Below are positions 26,746-35,855 of a stretch of 64,000 nt of DNA, piece by piece. This DNA is from Edaphocola flava (lineage in GTDB: Bacteria > Bacteroidota > Bacteroidia > Chitinophagales > Chitinophagaceae). The translations under genes and the position numbers were made by a program. The notes beneath the pieces are model-generated. The model saw only the letters and a program-made list of their open reading frames with translations. It had not been told where the DNA came from and did no database searches. Position 1 is the first letter of the stretch. Every line of letters starts with the position of its first letter. The DNA is taken from positions 62,001 through 126,000 of the forward strand of contig NZ_SAIQ01000002.1 in assembly GCF_004118155.1 (NCBI RefSeq), read 5' to 3'.

Positions 26746-28665
26746 ATGAAAAGAAGTTTACTTTTATTAGGTACATTCCTGACTTTAGCCGGAGTATCTA
26801 ATGCGCAAAAATTAGCATTATACGAAGAGTTCTCTGGTGAAAACTGTGCTCCTTGTGCTGCTCTGAATCCTGCATTGATGACTTTAATCAATGCTAACCC
26901 TTCAAAAGTACTGTTACTGAAATATCAGTCTCCGATTCCTTCTGCGGGATCTATATACCTGACTAACACTGTATTTACCGATAACCGTATGGGCTATTAT
27001 TCTGTACCGTTCGCGCCATATGGCCGTATCAACGGTAAAGTAGTAGGTACAGGTTCTAATGCAGGTAACATCAGCATGACTACACAGGCGATCATTGATG
27101 GTGCTGCTGCTGAGGCATCTAACTTTACTATTGCAGTAAGCAACCCTACTTACAATGCTGATGGTCAAACCTTCACTGCAACTGTAACAGTAACTGCTAC
27201 TGCTGCTAATACTACCAATAACTTAAAATTACGTTTTGCATTAGCTGAAGAGCTGCAATATGCAACTGCTCCTGGTAGCAATGGTGAAACTCACTTCCAG
27301 AATGTAGTTCGTCAGATGTATCCTAACGCGGATGGTCAGACTGTAGATGCTGCATGGACTGCTGGTCAGGTAAGAACATACACTGTTACAGGTTCTATTC
27401 CTTCTTACGTAAGCGCTACAGCTCCTACACGTATGTTCGTTGCTTTCCTGCAAAACGAAACTACTAAAGAGGTGCTGCAAGCAGGTAAAACAGGCAACAT
27501 CACGATCACTAAACCAGCGGCTGATGCATCAATCACTGCGGTAACTCCTGCTACTAATTTGTTATGTCAGGTGCCAGCAGCCTTGAATAATATTACTACA
27601 ACCATCAAAAATACCGGTACAGCTACGCTTACTACCGCTACTGTTTACTACCGTGTAGGTACTTCAGGCGCATGGCAAACAGCTACTTGGAATGGTAACT
27701 TGGCTGCAGGTGCAACTGCTAACTTCACTTTACCTACTATCAATATCACTACTCCAGGTCAGATTGCTATCCAGGATTCTATTGCATTACCAAATGCTAA
27801 GATTGATCTGAATGATTATGATAATAAAGGTGCAGGTACATTAACTGTACTTGACGCAAATGCTGTTAATATTCCTCTGACAAATAGCTTTGAAACAGCT
27901 AATACTTCATGGGTTGCATATGCTCCGGCTAATGGTTATCCTTTTAATCGTGCCTCTAGTCAAGGTTTAGGTCGTAATGGATCAAACTATATGTTATACT
28001 ATCCTTGTTTCAATCTGCCTGCTGGTGTTAGCGGATATCAAATATTCCCTAAAACAACTTTACCTGCTGGTGCTAAAGCTTTAGATTTCTATCTGAACTA
28101 TGCACAGTATATTGATCAGAATGGTCAAACTTCAGGTGATAAACTGGAAGTAGTATATTCTACAGATTGTGGTACTTCTTGGACTTCTGTTTGGTCTCAA
28201 CAAGAGGCTAACTTAGCTACTGCTGCTCCTACTGGTTCTAACTATTTACCTGCTGCTGATAAATGGCAACTGAGATCTATTGATATGACCAACGTTCCTA
28301 CTGATGCTTATATCGCATTCAGAACAACATCTGGTTATGGTAACAACATTTTCGTCGATGATGTTAATTTGCGTGTAGGTGAACCAACTGCTATTGGTGA
28401 TGTAGTTGCAGAAAACAGCATCAAAGTTTATCCTAATCCAGTGGTTAATGAACTGAATGTTGAAATGGAAATGACTAAAGCTACTAAAGTTACGTTCACT
28501 GTAATGAATGCTTTAGGCCAAGAAGTAATGGCTCCGGTTGCTCAGAACATGAGCAATGGTGTTCAAAGCACTAAACTGGATGTAACTGCTTTACCAGCGG
28601 GTATCTACTTCCTGAATATTGTGACTCCTAACGGAAAAACACAACAAAAATTTGTTAAAAAATAA
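26746..28665 (+). CDS. T9SS cargo protein with Omp28-like thioredoxin-fold N-terminus
   Basis: A 639-aa secreted protein. After the signal peptide (cleavage near SNA-QK) comes an Omp28/thioredoxin-like region with CAPC at 34-37 (EFSGENCAPCAALNP). Beta-sandwich segments follow, and a C-terminal type A sorting domain (IKVYPNPVVNELNVE ... GIYFLNIVTPNGKTQQKFVKK as separate parts). It should be exported by the T9SS and anchored or released at the surface. I use the ATG at 26746; two upstream TTG codons are unlikely starts. Codons are T-rich (GCT, ACT, GGT), as in gapA, suggesting abundant expression. Confidence 0.85.
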   Translation: MKRSLLLLGTFLTLAGVSNAQKLALYEEFSGENCAPCAALNPALMTLINANPSKVLLLKYQSPIPSAGSIYLTNTVFTDNRMGYYSVPFAPYGRINGKVVGTGSNAGNISMTTQAIIDGAAAEASNFTIAVSNPTYNADGQTFTATVTVTATAANTTNNLKLRFALAEELQYATAPGSNGETHFQNVVRQMYPNADGQTVDAAWTAGQVRTYTVTGSIPSYVSATAPTRMFVAFLQNETTKEVLQAGKTGNITITKPAADASITAVTPATNLLCQVPAALNNITTTIKNTGTATLTTATVYYRVGTSGAWQTATWNGNLAAGATANFTLPTINITTPGQIAIQDSIALPNAKIDLNDYDNKGAGTLTVLDANAVNIPLTNSFETANTSWVAYAPANGYPFNRASSQGLGRNGSNYMLYYPCFNLPAGVSGYQIFPKTTLPAGAKALDFYLNYAQYIDQNGQTSGDKLEVVYSTDCGTSWTSVWSQQEANLATAAPTGSNYLPAADKWQLRSIDMTNVPTDAYIAFRTTSGYGNNIFVDDVNLRVGEPTAIGDVVAENSIKVYPNPVVNELNVEMEMTKATKVTFTVMNALGQEVMAPVAQNMSNGVQSTKLDVTALPAGIYFLNIVTPNGKTQQKFVKK

Positions 28666-28685
28666 TATTTTTTAATATAAACACT

Positions 28686-28721
28686 ACGAAAGGCCAATAA
28701 AATTTATTGGCCTTTCGTTTT
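28686..28721 (+). terminator. Terminator after the Omp28-like gene
   Basis: Near-perfect 16-bp-arm palindrome (ACGAAAGGCCAATAAA with its complement) ending in a T run. Confidence 0.9.
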
Positions 28722-28784
28722 TATATAGAATTTATACTTAAATTTGATAATAAGTTTTTAAAAAAATTGATATAATATTAAATT

Positions 28785-29519
28785 ATGAAAAAAGTTTTTA
28801 CACTGTTGTGCGCTGGTTTTGGGATAGGATTGACATCCGCTTCAGCTCAGGTTTTTGAATTGGCTCGTCCTACGATGACTGCCTCTACTCCAGGTTATGC
28901 TGGTTCCAATTGGGATGATGGTGCAGTGAAACTGATCAATTACGTAAGAAATCTTGGTGCTGCGCCAATCACAGATCTGAAATGGCAGATTGTGGAGAAA
29001 AATTTTCCGTTTGCCTGGACTTTATACACTTTCTGTGATAACGAAACCTGTCTGACAGAAGGCCAGATTCCACAGTACATTACTTCTCCTAAAACATTCC
29101 AGCCGATTGCGGTAGGAGATAGTTCTCTGTTTGAGCCTGCTTTCAAAATTCCTACTACTGCAGATAATGGTGTGGGAACCTTAAAAGTACGTGTATATAA
29201 TAATGCGCAGTCTGATACTGGTATTTTCATCGTAACCAAAACACCAACCGGTATCAACACTATCAAGGTTAATGATAACCGAGTAACAGTTTATCCTAAC
29301 CCTGCTGTTCAGGATGATGTTACAATCTTTGTAAACAAAGACCTGAAAGCAAAGTATACTAAAGTGTACAATGTAATCGGTGCTGAAGTTGCTGTTGCAA
29401 ATATCAACGGCGAATTAGCTCAGATCAATACAGCTGCTTTTGCAAAAGGTACTTATATTGTACAGGTAGTTGCTGCTGACGGTTCACTGGTTGCAACCCG
29501 CAAACTGATCAAGAACTAA
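28785..29519 (+). CDS. Secreted protein with T9SS type A sorting domain
   Basis: A 244-aa protein with a signal peptide ending SASAQ, a beta-rich middle with two close Cys (CDNETC) and a type A C-terminal domain (NRVTVYPNPAVQDDVTIFVN then YIVQVVAADGSLVATRKLIKN as separate parts). The middle looks like a CARDB/Ig-type fold (AAPITDLKWQIVEKNF), so an adhesin or structural role is possible. Own terminator upstream and downstream suggest a monocistronic unit. Confidence 0.82.
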   Translation: MKKVFTLLCAGFGIGLTSASAQVFELARPTMTASTPGYAGSNWDDGAVKLINYVRNLGAAPITDLKWQIVEKNFPFAWTLYTFCDNETCLTEGQIPQYITSPKTFQPIAVGDSSLFEPAFKIPTTADNGVGTLKVRVYNNAQSDTGIFIVTKTPTGINTIKVNDNRVTVYPNPAVQDDVTIFVNKDLKAKYTKVYNVIGAEVAVANINGELAQINTAAFAKGTYIVQVVAADGSLVATRKLIKN

Positions 29520-29537
29520 TATTAGCAATACAAGATT

Positions 29538-29586
29538 AATATATAGAAAAGGGAATGCGTTTGACGCATTCCCTTTTCTATATATT
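29538..29586. terminator. Bidirectional terminator between two T9SS cargo genes
   Basis: Perfect 23-bp stem around a TTG loop with core AAAAGGGAATGCGT and A/T-rich ends. The genes on both sides converge on it. Confidence 0.9.
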
Positions 29587-29597
29587 GTAACAGAGCA

Positions 29598-30635
29598 TTA
29601 CTTTTGCAGTATTACTTTGAATTTTTCCTGTCCTGCCAGGATATAATAAGTACCGTTTGACAGATTGCTCAGGTTCAGGTTTGTTTGCTGAGCACCTTGC
29701 TCAGATGCAACCTGCTGTACCTGGCCCAGGTTATTATAAACATATACCTGCTCTGTATTGCTTAAGCCAATCAGGCTTATATTGCCGCTTGTCGGGTTAG
29801 GGTACGCCATAACAGTAGCTTTAGTAGCTTTACTACCTTCTACAGAAACGATAGCAGAATATTCATATGCTGCATTCATATCTATTTGCTTTAAACGATA
29901 GTATGCTTTTTTACCAGTATTCAGTTCAGCGTATTGATATGATAAAGCTTCTTTGCTATTACCTGCTACAGCTTGTGTTGCTACAAAACCAACCGTTGTC
30001 CATGATGTGGCATCATTGCTGCGCTCGATTTCAAAACCTTTATTGTTTTGCTCACTTAAGGTTTCCCAATACAGTACTGTATTCTGTCCTTTAGCAGCAA
30101 CGGAGAATTTGCTTAACGTTACTGGCAATGGGGCAACAGCAGTAGGTGTTCCTGTAGCAGTTGTATTTACACCCGGTGCATTTACAGCCAGTTTTACGCC
30201 ATCCACGATATCATTAATTACATCATTGTCTGTATAAAGACCTGTTCCGGTAACTTTTGAAGCTGTACCATTATTAGGACCATAAGAGGTCATGGTACCT
30301 GTACGGGTGTTCAACGGAATAGCAGAATTGCTTTGTGCACTCTGGAAATAGTTGTTGTTTTTGGCAAAAAATACCTGGTAAGAGTAAAATATGCCGTTGC
30401 TTCCGGGACCGGTAATGGTATTCGTGTACGACAGCTTGATATTGTACTGAAAGTTACCAGGTCCGTAATAGTTTACTACATCGATACCGGTGATTGTGAT
30501 TTGTGTGTTTACCGTATACCCGTTAGTAGAAACGATCGGACTAATAGTGTACGCTACATCTGCACGTGCAGAGAGAGAGAAGGAAGTGATTGCCGTCAGG
30601 CATAATACAGCTCTTTTGAAAAACGATGTTTTCAT
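29598..30635 (-). CDS. Secreted protein with T9SS type A sorting domain
   Basis: A 345-aa protein with signal peptide (ending LSARA). An N-terminal beta-rich region is rich in Thr, Asn and Tyr. A fibronectin-like segment (LPVTLSKFSVAAKGQNTVLYW ... GFEIERSND as separate parts) is very common ahead of T9SS domains, and YPNPTSGNISLIGL to KVILQK forms the type A sorting domain. It is surface-exported; the role of the N-terminal part is unknown. Confidence 0.84.
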   Translation of the reverse strand: MKTSFFKRAVLCLTAITSFSLSARADVAYTISPIVSTNGYTVNTQITITGIDVVNYYGPGNFQYNIKLSYTNTITGPGSNGIFYSYQVFFAKNNNYFQSAQSNSAIPLNTRTGTMTSYGPNNGTASKVTGTGLYTDNDVINDIVDGVKLAVNAPGVNTTATGTPTAVAPLPVTLSKFSVAAKGQNTVLYWETLSEQNNKGFEIERSNDATSWTTVGFVATQAVAGNSKEALSYQYAELNTGKKAYYRLKQIDMNAAYEYSAIVSVEGSKATKATVMAYPNPTSGNISLIGLSNTEQVYVYNNLGQVQQVASEQGAQQTNLNLSNLSNGTYYILAGQEKFKVILQK

Positions 30636-31212
30636 GAATTTTGTTTGAGGGGATTAAACAAATGGTTAATAAATCTGGAGTACTCTTTGCTTTCATAGGG
30701 TTGGGTTGGTGTTTATAATTACATGCTTAATTCATTATTAAATGATTGTTATGTAATTATCAGGCCGCAAAAGTAATTGTATGTACAAATAAATTAAAGT
30801 AAAATATGCTATATAACATCACGTTAACTTCGGTTAACATAATCGCTATTACATATATTTATCAATAGTTTTTTTTCTATCATACTGCTTCTTTTACCTC
30901 TTTAAACCAAAATGGTTTTACCCAGACTTCAATTAATACTCAATATCTAAATCTGTAAAGATTGTTTGGGAGAGTATATGCCATAACCGTGCCAAAGGAA
31001 ATACGTATTGATATTCAATTGATTACGCGTGTGTTTTTGATTTTTATGTTCCATTTTCCGGAAAGGCATTCTGGATGTTGGAATGATTTTCATCATTAGT
31101 GTATCATTACCCCAATAAATCACCAGAATAATGATCGTTACAGGAAGCTTAAAATAGGGGAGTATCAATATTAATTAATTGTTACCTTTTTATTTTTTCG
31201 TATATTTATATT
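30636..31212. other. 577-base intergenic stretch
   Basis: AT-rich with no convincing gene; a 73-codon frame on the minus strand (30947-31168) has no family features. A TACTTTTG -7 element lies at 30768-30775 on the minus strand, about 130 nt before the T9SS gene. A double GTTAAC motif is at 30823-30838. No terminator or RNA gene is evident. Confidence 0.6.
30823..30838. promoter_or_regulatory. Paired GTTAAC motif
   Basis: GTTAAC-TTCG-GTTAAC: each half is a palindrome and the pair forms an inverted repeat. A near copy (14 of 16 bases) lies at 54861-54876, also in a gene-free stretch. Candidate protein-binding site; no known regulator is assigned. Confidence 0.3.
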
Positions 31213-32406
31213 GTGAATTGCTTATGGAAAACAGGATATCAATGGGCGTTAAGCTGTATGCTGCTACTGGCAGGCTATAGCAGTTATGCGCAGACTATTG
31301 ATATTTACAAAGAAGCATTTCAGATTCCGGCCATTGAGGTTGATTATCCTCAGGTAAAAGGCCCTATTACTGCAGATAAGGTTGCTATGTATGCAGCTGC
31401 ATTTGATAACAGTAGTTTCCGGCAGGTGGCCGCCGCATTAAATGAGTATAAAACAGCCCATCAGCTGAGCGACTGGATGTACTACCAGATGGTACGCAGA
31501 ACAGCCAATTATTTCTATCACAAACCAGATAATTACGAAGGGTACACTTTACTGAAATGGTATCTTATGCGCGCATCAGGTTTTGATGTACGACTGGCTG
31601 TAATCGGAGAGCGGTTATTGTTTTATGTGCAGAGCAATGAGGAGGTGTATGATATACCTTTCTTTATGTACGAAAACAAAGCATATCTCTGTTTGAATAA
31701 ACATGATTATAAAGATGTTGATTTTGAACATCAGCAATTATATAACGTGCCTTTACCGGCTAGTACAGTAGCATTAAAATCATTCTCTTATAAAATAAAC
31801 CAGTTGCCCGATTTCACGGATAATAACTTTACCAATAAACTGATCGATTTTACATTTAATAATGTGGAGTACCAGTTTGACATTAAAGTAAACAAGTCTA
31901 TTGATACCTTATTTGTCAACTATCCCGTACTGGATTATGATGCCTACTTCAATATTCCATTGAGCAACAATACGTATGCCACGCTGATTCCTAAACTGAA
32001 ACAAGTGACTAAAAAAATGTCGCAAAGCCAGGGTGTAGAGTACCTGATGGAATTTGTGCGGAATGCTTTTCAGTATGAAAGTGATATTGTAGCTACAGGC
32101 AAAGAACAGCGCTTCTCTCCTGAGCTTACGCTGATCAATGACAAAAGCGATTGCGATGACCGCATAGCCTTATTCTATTTCCTGGTAAAAGAAATTTACA
32201 ATTTGCCCATGGTTGTCGTGCGTTATCCCACACACGTAATGCTGGCGGTGAAGCTGGATAAAACGAAGGGTAAAACTGTGTCTTACAACAACCAGGAATA
32301 TGTGATCTGCGAGCCTACACCACAGGCCCGCAACCTGAAGATAGGGCAGATGGCTGAAAAGTATAAAAACCAGCCATACGAAATTGCATATGCCTACCAT
32401 CCTTAA
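31213..32406 (+). CDS. Secreted transglutaminase-like protein
   Basis: A 397-aa protein with N-terminal signal (ALSCMLLLAGYSSYAQ). The C-terminal third has the layout of a papain-like transglutaminase core: Cys in NDKSDCDDRIALF, His in VRYPTHVMLAV, and an acidic residue in YVICEPTPQ, where Glu sits in the usual Asp position. The rest is unassigned. Start is an inferred GTG. An imperfect hairpin at 32421-32442 follows. Function is unknown; peptidase or structural roles are possible. Confidence 0.72.
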   Translation: MNCLWKTGYQWALSCMLLLAGYSSYAQTIDIYKEAFQIPAIEVDYPQVKGPITADKVAMYAAAFDNSSFRQVAAALNEYKTAHQLSDWMYYQMVRRTANYFYHKPDNYEGYTLLKWYLMRASGFDVRLAVIGERLLFYVQSNEEVYDIPFFMYENKAYLCLNKHDYKDVDFEHQQLYNVPLPASTVALKSFSYKINQLPDFTDNNFTNKLIDFTFNNVEYQFDIKVNKSIDTLFVNYPVLDYDAYFNIPLSNNTYATLIPKLKQVTKKMSQSQGVEYLMEFVRNAFQYESDIVATGKEQRFSPELTLINDKSDCDDRIALFYFLVKEIYNLPMVVVRYPTHVMLAVKLDKTKGKTVSYNNQEYVICEPTPQARNLKIGQMAEKYKNQPYEIAYAYHP

Positions 32407-32490
32407 TAAGCATAAAAAATGGTGACAGAAGAATCTGCCACCCTAATACACCTACTATATGTAGAACAAAACGTCTTTATATTGGTACTG

Positions 32491-33303
32491 CTATTGCAGT
32501 ACCATTTCATTTCTGTTATTTTTAGAACTTTTAGTACCGGTCTTTTCCGTTTCCGGGGTTTCTTCTTCCTCGCCTTTCTTACGTATTCTCAGTAGTCGGT
32601 TTACAGATCTTATTTTATACAGGTCATACACAATTACAAACAGCAGGAACAAGCTCACAATATAGAATACTTTAAACTTCAGGAAACTGTATCCCATACT
32701 CGATACAAGGGCTCCAGCCAGGTATGATGCAAAAATGCTTACGAGGAGTTTTGCCTTGTCTATAATATGCTGTTTGTTGCGGTACTCTTTATGGGTAAAC
32801 ATAGAGAATAGTATAGCCAGGTCTGTAGTAGCACCGGTAAGGTGGGTTGTCTTCACCGCGAAGTTGGAAATACTTGCAGTAAGGCCGTTTTGCAGTCCCA
32901 TAGCAAAAAGCATGAGCAACAGCAGCACCTCAGTCTCCATAAGCGTATCCTTATAATAATAGCTGCCGTAGACACCTACAAATAATAAACAAGCCATCTC
33001 CAGTATGATGGGCATAGCATGCGCCAGGTAAGCATTACGCTTATTGAAGTGGATTACGATAAAGTTGGATAAAAAGCTTCCGAAAAAGAAGGAAGATATC
33101 CATATGGCCACCACTGCAAACTGATACAGGTTACCTTTGATCAGCTCCGACATCATTACCGCATAATATCCGGTTACATTAGAGCTAAAGGAAAAAAACA
33201 GCAGGAAGGAGGCTACATTCACCATGCCGGCTACGAAAGCCGTAAGGGTGCCCAGTTTGATGTTATCACTTAATGTTCTGCTATTGCTATATTTCCGTAA
33301 CAT
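32491..33303 (-). CDS. DUF1275 (YoaK-like) membrane protein
   Basis: A 270-aa protein with about six transmembrane helices and DUF1275 traits: GTLTAFVAGMVNVASFLLF, SSNVTGYYAVM, FAMGLQNGLTASISN and KTTHLTGATTDLA. The tail is charged (Glu/Lys-rich, KKGEEEETPETEKTG). Function is unknown; transport has been suggested for the family. It lies 11 nt after the upstream lipocalin-like gene and probably shares its mRNA. Confidence 0.88.
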   Translation of the reverse strand: MLRKYSNSRTLSDNIKLGTLTAFVAGMVNVASFLLFFSFSSNVTGYYAVMMSELIKGNLYQFAVVAIWISSFFFGSFLSNFIVIHFNKRNAYLAHAMPIILEMACLLFVGVYGSYYYKDTLMETEVLLLLMLFAMGLQNGLTASISNFAVKTTHLTGATTDLAILFSMFTHKEYRNKQHIIDKAKLLVSIFASYLAGALVSSMGYSFLKFKVFYIVSLFLLFVIVYDLYKIRSVNRLLRIRKKGEEEETPETEKTGTKSSKNNRNEMVLQ

Positions 33304-33314
33304 AATTTCTTTCT

Positions 33315-33770
33315 TTAAGTCTTCTCAAAAATTAATTTTGCTGATTCTTTTACATGCATATCTGATAAGTAATTCAGTTCTATCTTGTCGTTTTCCACTG
33401 TAGAGATATCATAGTGCTCTGTCACAGAGCCATCGGTAATCTCCAGTACATTGCCCCTTCCTTTAAGCGACCACCTCATGGTTTTGATCGTATCGTCATG
33501 TTTGGTCAGTAGTAAAACACCGTTTTTTTTAAAATTCCAGGTTTCACCGGTATGGATGCGAACGTCTTCTTCATTGGCAGTGGCGATCCTGTTCTGTTTA
33601 TCGGCCAGTTGGTGCAACAGGAAACGGTCTGCTTCTTTGTATTCCCAGGCGGCCTCTTTCCAGATACCTAAAAAGTTTTTCTCCGGAGTCTTCAGTTTTG
33701 TGAAGAGCAGGTATGCCGGACTCAACAGCAGCAAAAAGGCCAGGGTGTATATTACTTTTCTCAGTATCAT
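33315..33770 (-). CDS. Small membrane-anchored protein, lipocalin-like pattern
   Basis: A 151-aa protein with one N-terminal transmembrane segment (VIYTLAFLLLLSPAYLLF), then a beta-rich domain beginning FLGIWKEAAWEY and including TGETWNFKKNGVLLLTK and MRWSLKGRGNVLEI. This resembles the lipocalin-like 'GxW ... FxxdG' layout, but family membership is uncertain. It is the middle gene of a three-gene unit (Usp-like, this, DUF1275), with gaps of 11-12 nt. Confidence 0.65.
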   Translation of the reverse strand: MILRKVIYTLAFLLLLSPAYLLFTKLKTPEKNFLGIWKEAAWEYKEADRFLLHQLADKQNRIATANEEDVRIHTGETWNFKKNGVLLLTKHDDTIKTMRWSLKGRGNVLEITDGSVTEHYDISTVENDKIELNYLSDMHVKESAKLIFEKT

Positions 33771-33782
33771 AATGTGTTGTAT

Positions 33783-34289
33783 TTAGCGGCTTAGGGCCAC
33801 GTTATTGTTGAATAGGGAAGAGATATCTGCCGTATCTGCGTTCTTAGGAATTTCCTGTTCACAATTCAGTTTAGTGACCGGCGTTTCAGCCCTAAGTGCA
33901 TATTTGGTGATGTCGAAACTCTTCTTGTTATGAGGTTTAAAGGTCAATTGTTCCGAAAGAATAATCTCATCGATCCTGTTACCGGTAAGGTAGTTTTCAA
34001 AAGCACTCTGGTTATGCCCGGTAAAAATGTCGATATGAACATTACGTAATTTGCTGTCGTACTTATTCTGCAGAATTTTCACAGCATCTTCAAAGTGCTC
34101 AATATTCAGCTCTTTCAGTATGCGGTATTTAGAGAAAAAAAGCAGGTCGCTTATAGAATCAGACAAGGTTTGGCCATGTACCAGTACAACATCCAATACT
34201 GCTTCCTTACTACTTTTCTGTAAATAATGCTTTAATACATTTAAGGATTCAATTGAGAAATCGGTTGGCAATAAAATCTTGTGCGCCAT
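33783..34289 (-). CDS. Universal stress protein-like protein
   Basis: A 168-aa single-domain protein beginning MAHKILLPTDFSIESLNVLKH, the usual UspA strand-helix start. It also has VVLVHGQTLSD and a C-terminal DEIILSEQLTF. ATP-binding GxxG residues are not clear. I start at the ATG at 34289; the longer frame upstream crosses the -7 element. First gene of the Usp-like/lipocalin-like/DUF1275 unit. Confidence 0.72.
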   Translation of the reverse strand: MAHKILLPTDFSIESLNVLKHYLQKSSKEAVLDVVLVHGQTLSDSISDLLFFSKYRILKELNIEHFEDAVKILQNKYDSKLRNVHIDIFTGHNQSAFENYLTGNRIDEIILSEQLTFKPHNKKSFDITKYALRAETPVTKLNCEQEIPKNADTADISSLFNNNVALSR

Positions 34290-34316
34290 AATCGAACGTT
34301 TTTTTGATGTATAATG

Positions 34317-34324
34317 CAAAAGTA
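34317..34324 (-). promoter_or_regulatory. -7 promoter element of the Usp-like operon
   Basis: TACTTTTG on the minus strand, 27 nt before the chosen ATG. Confidence 0.5.
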
Positions 34325-34440
34325 GTTCGGGCACATTAGAGGCTCCTAAGAGCCATGTAAGAATCAGATTAAAATAAAAGGGGTGAAATTAGAATCGGAT
34401 TAGAATCCGTTTCTTAACAGTTCTGTAGCAGATTTTGCGT

Positions 34441-35838
34441 TTAATTATCATTTGCAATAGGCAGGTCTATCTGTACCGTAGTACCCTTGTTCTCCATAGC
34501 CCTTACGGTTATCTTGCCGGAGTGCATCCGTATAATATTGCGGGTGAGGGGCAGGCCTATACCATAACCCTCGTAGTTCTTCGTATTAGATGCGCGGAAG
34601 AACGGATCGTAGATATACTTCAGTTCATCATTAGGAATGCCGATGCCGGTATCTCTGATGATGATAAATACTTTTTCATTAGAAGACCCAATGGATACAT
34701 GCACCATCTGGTTGTCGGAATATTTACAGCCATTACTGATGATATTGGTAAAGGCCAGGTGCAGCAATTGCTCATTGCCCACCACCCTTAGTTTCTTTGA
34801 ATTTTCAGGTAAGAGGCTGGTATCGAAATACACCTTATTCTGCTGATCCAGTTTCTCGATTGTGGCAATACAATCCCATAACAACTGATCGATACGCAGT
34901 TTTTCAAACTTCTGTACTTTGCCGTCAAACCCGGTCTGGGCCAATGACAGCAGGGCTTTGGTCTTACGGTCCAGCTTGCCGGCTTCGTCAAGAATGATAG
35001 AAAGCGTCTCGATATATTCTTCCGTAGACCTGATCTTGGAGAGGCATACATCAGCCGTACCGATAATGCCCGTCAGGGGGGTACGCAGCTCATGTGATGC
35101 GTTGCTGATAAAGTTATTCTGCGTTTCGAAAGAGGTTTCGATACGGTTAAGCATATCATTAAACGTAGCGATAAGCTTATTCAGTTCATTGTTATACTTC
35201 TCCTCATCCAGGCGTAAGTGCAGGTTTTCGGAACTGATCTGTTTTACCCTGTTGGTAATCCTGTTGATGGGTTTAAATATATTTTTGGATACATATACAG
35301 AGGCGATCAGTGCAATCAGCGTAGCAATCGCAATGGACACCAGCAGGGTACGCTGCAGGTATTTTATCAGCTTGTTTTCGAAATAATTTTCGGCAGATGC
35401 GATTACATAATAAGTGCTGCCTCGATAGCGATACAAAACCCCTTTGTAAAGGATCTTGCCATGTGTATATTCCGCATCGCCTGTTTTGTACAAGGTAGTA
35501 AAGAAGTTCAGCGGAACGGCAACAGAGTCGGCCAGTTTCTTTTGTTGTGCTACAACAGGCTCTGATGCCTGGAAAACGTAATCGTTCTCATTTTTAAGTT
35601 TCTCCGCCACTTCTTTATGAATGGCATTGTAGCCCGATACGAACGCAGAGTCCTGGTGTGCCGCATCAATACTGATCTTTGCCACCGTATTGGCCCGGAT
35701 CTTAAGGGTGTTGAAGAAATCATCATACATATAATTATTGATCGAGATATACACGATCACACCAAGAATAATGGTCAGGCCAATGATGGAGAAGAACAGC
35801 ATCATGATTGCCTTGAATTGTATGTTGATTTTTGCCAT
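34441..35838 (-). CDS. Sensor histidine kinase (HAMP, HisKA, HATPase)
   Basis: A 465-aa membrane kinase. TM1 is about 10-33, a periplasmic sensor lies about 34-165, TM2 about 167-187, and a HAMP domain follows (KPINRITNRVKQIS). The HisKA motif SNASHELRTPLTG has phosphoacceptor H249. HATPase motifs are NIISNGCKYSDN, DTGIGIP and GYGIGLPLT. It is the partner of the OmpR-type regulator 17 nt upstream in the same operon. The signal is unknown. Confidence 0.94.
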   Translation of the reverse strand: MAKINIQFKAIMMLFFSIIGLTIILGVIVYISINNYMYDDFFNTLKIRANTVAKISIDAAHQDSAFVSGYNAIHKEVAEKLKNENDYVFQASEPVVAQQKKLADSVAVPLNFFTTLYKTGDAEYTHGKILYKGVLYRYRGSTYYVIASAENYFENKLIKYLQRTLLVSIAIATLIALIASVYVSKNIFKPINRITNRVKQISSENLHLRLDEEKYNNELNKLIATFNDMLNRIETSFETQNNFISNASHELRTPLTGIIGTADVCLSKIRSTEEYIETLSIILDEAGKLDRKTKALLSLAQTGFDGKVQKFEKLRIDQLLWDCIATIEKLDQQNKVYFDTSLLPENSKKLRVVGNEQLLHLAFTNIISNGCKYSDNQMVHVSIGSSNEKVFIIIRDTGIGIPNDELKYIYDPFFRASNTKNYEGYGIGLPLTRNIIRMHSGKITVRAMENKGTTVQIDLPIANDN

Positions 35839-35855
35839 GCGGGAAAATTAAACTG

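Noticed and set aside
30947-31168. 73-codon minus-strand frame between the T9SS and transglutaminase-like genes
   Set aside because: No family, no promoter and no terminator; treated as intergenic.
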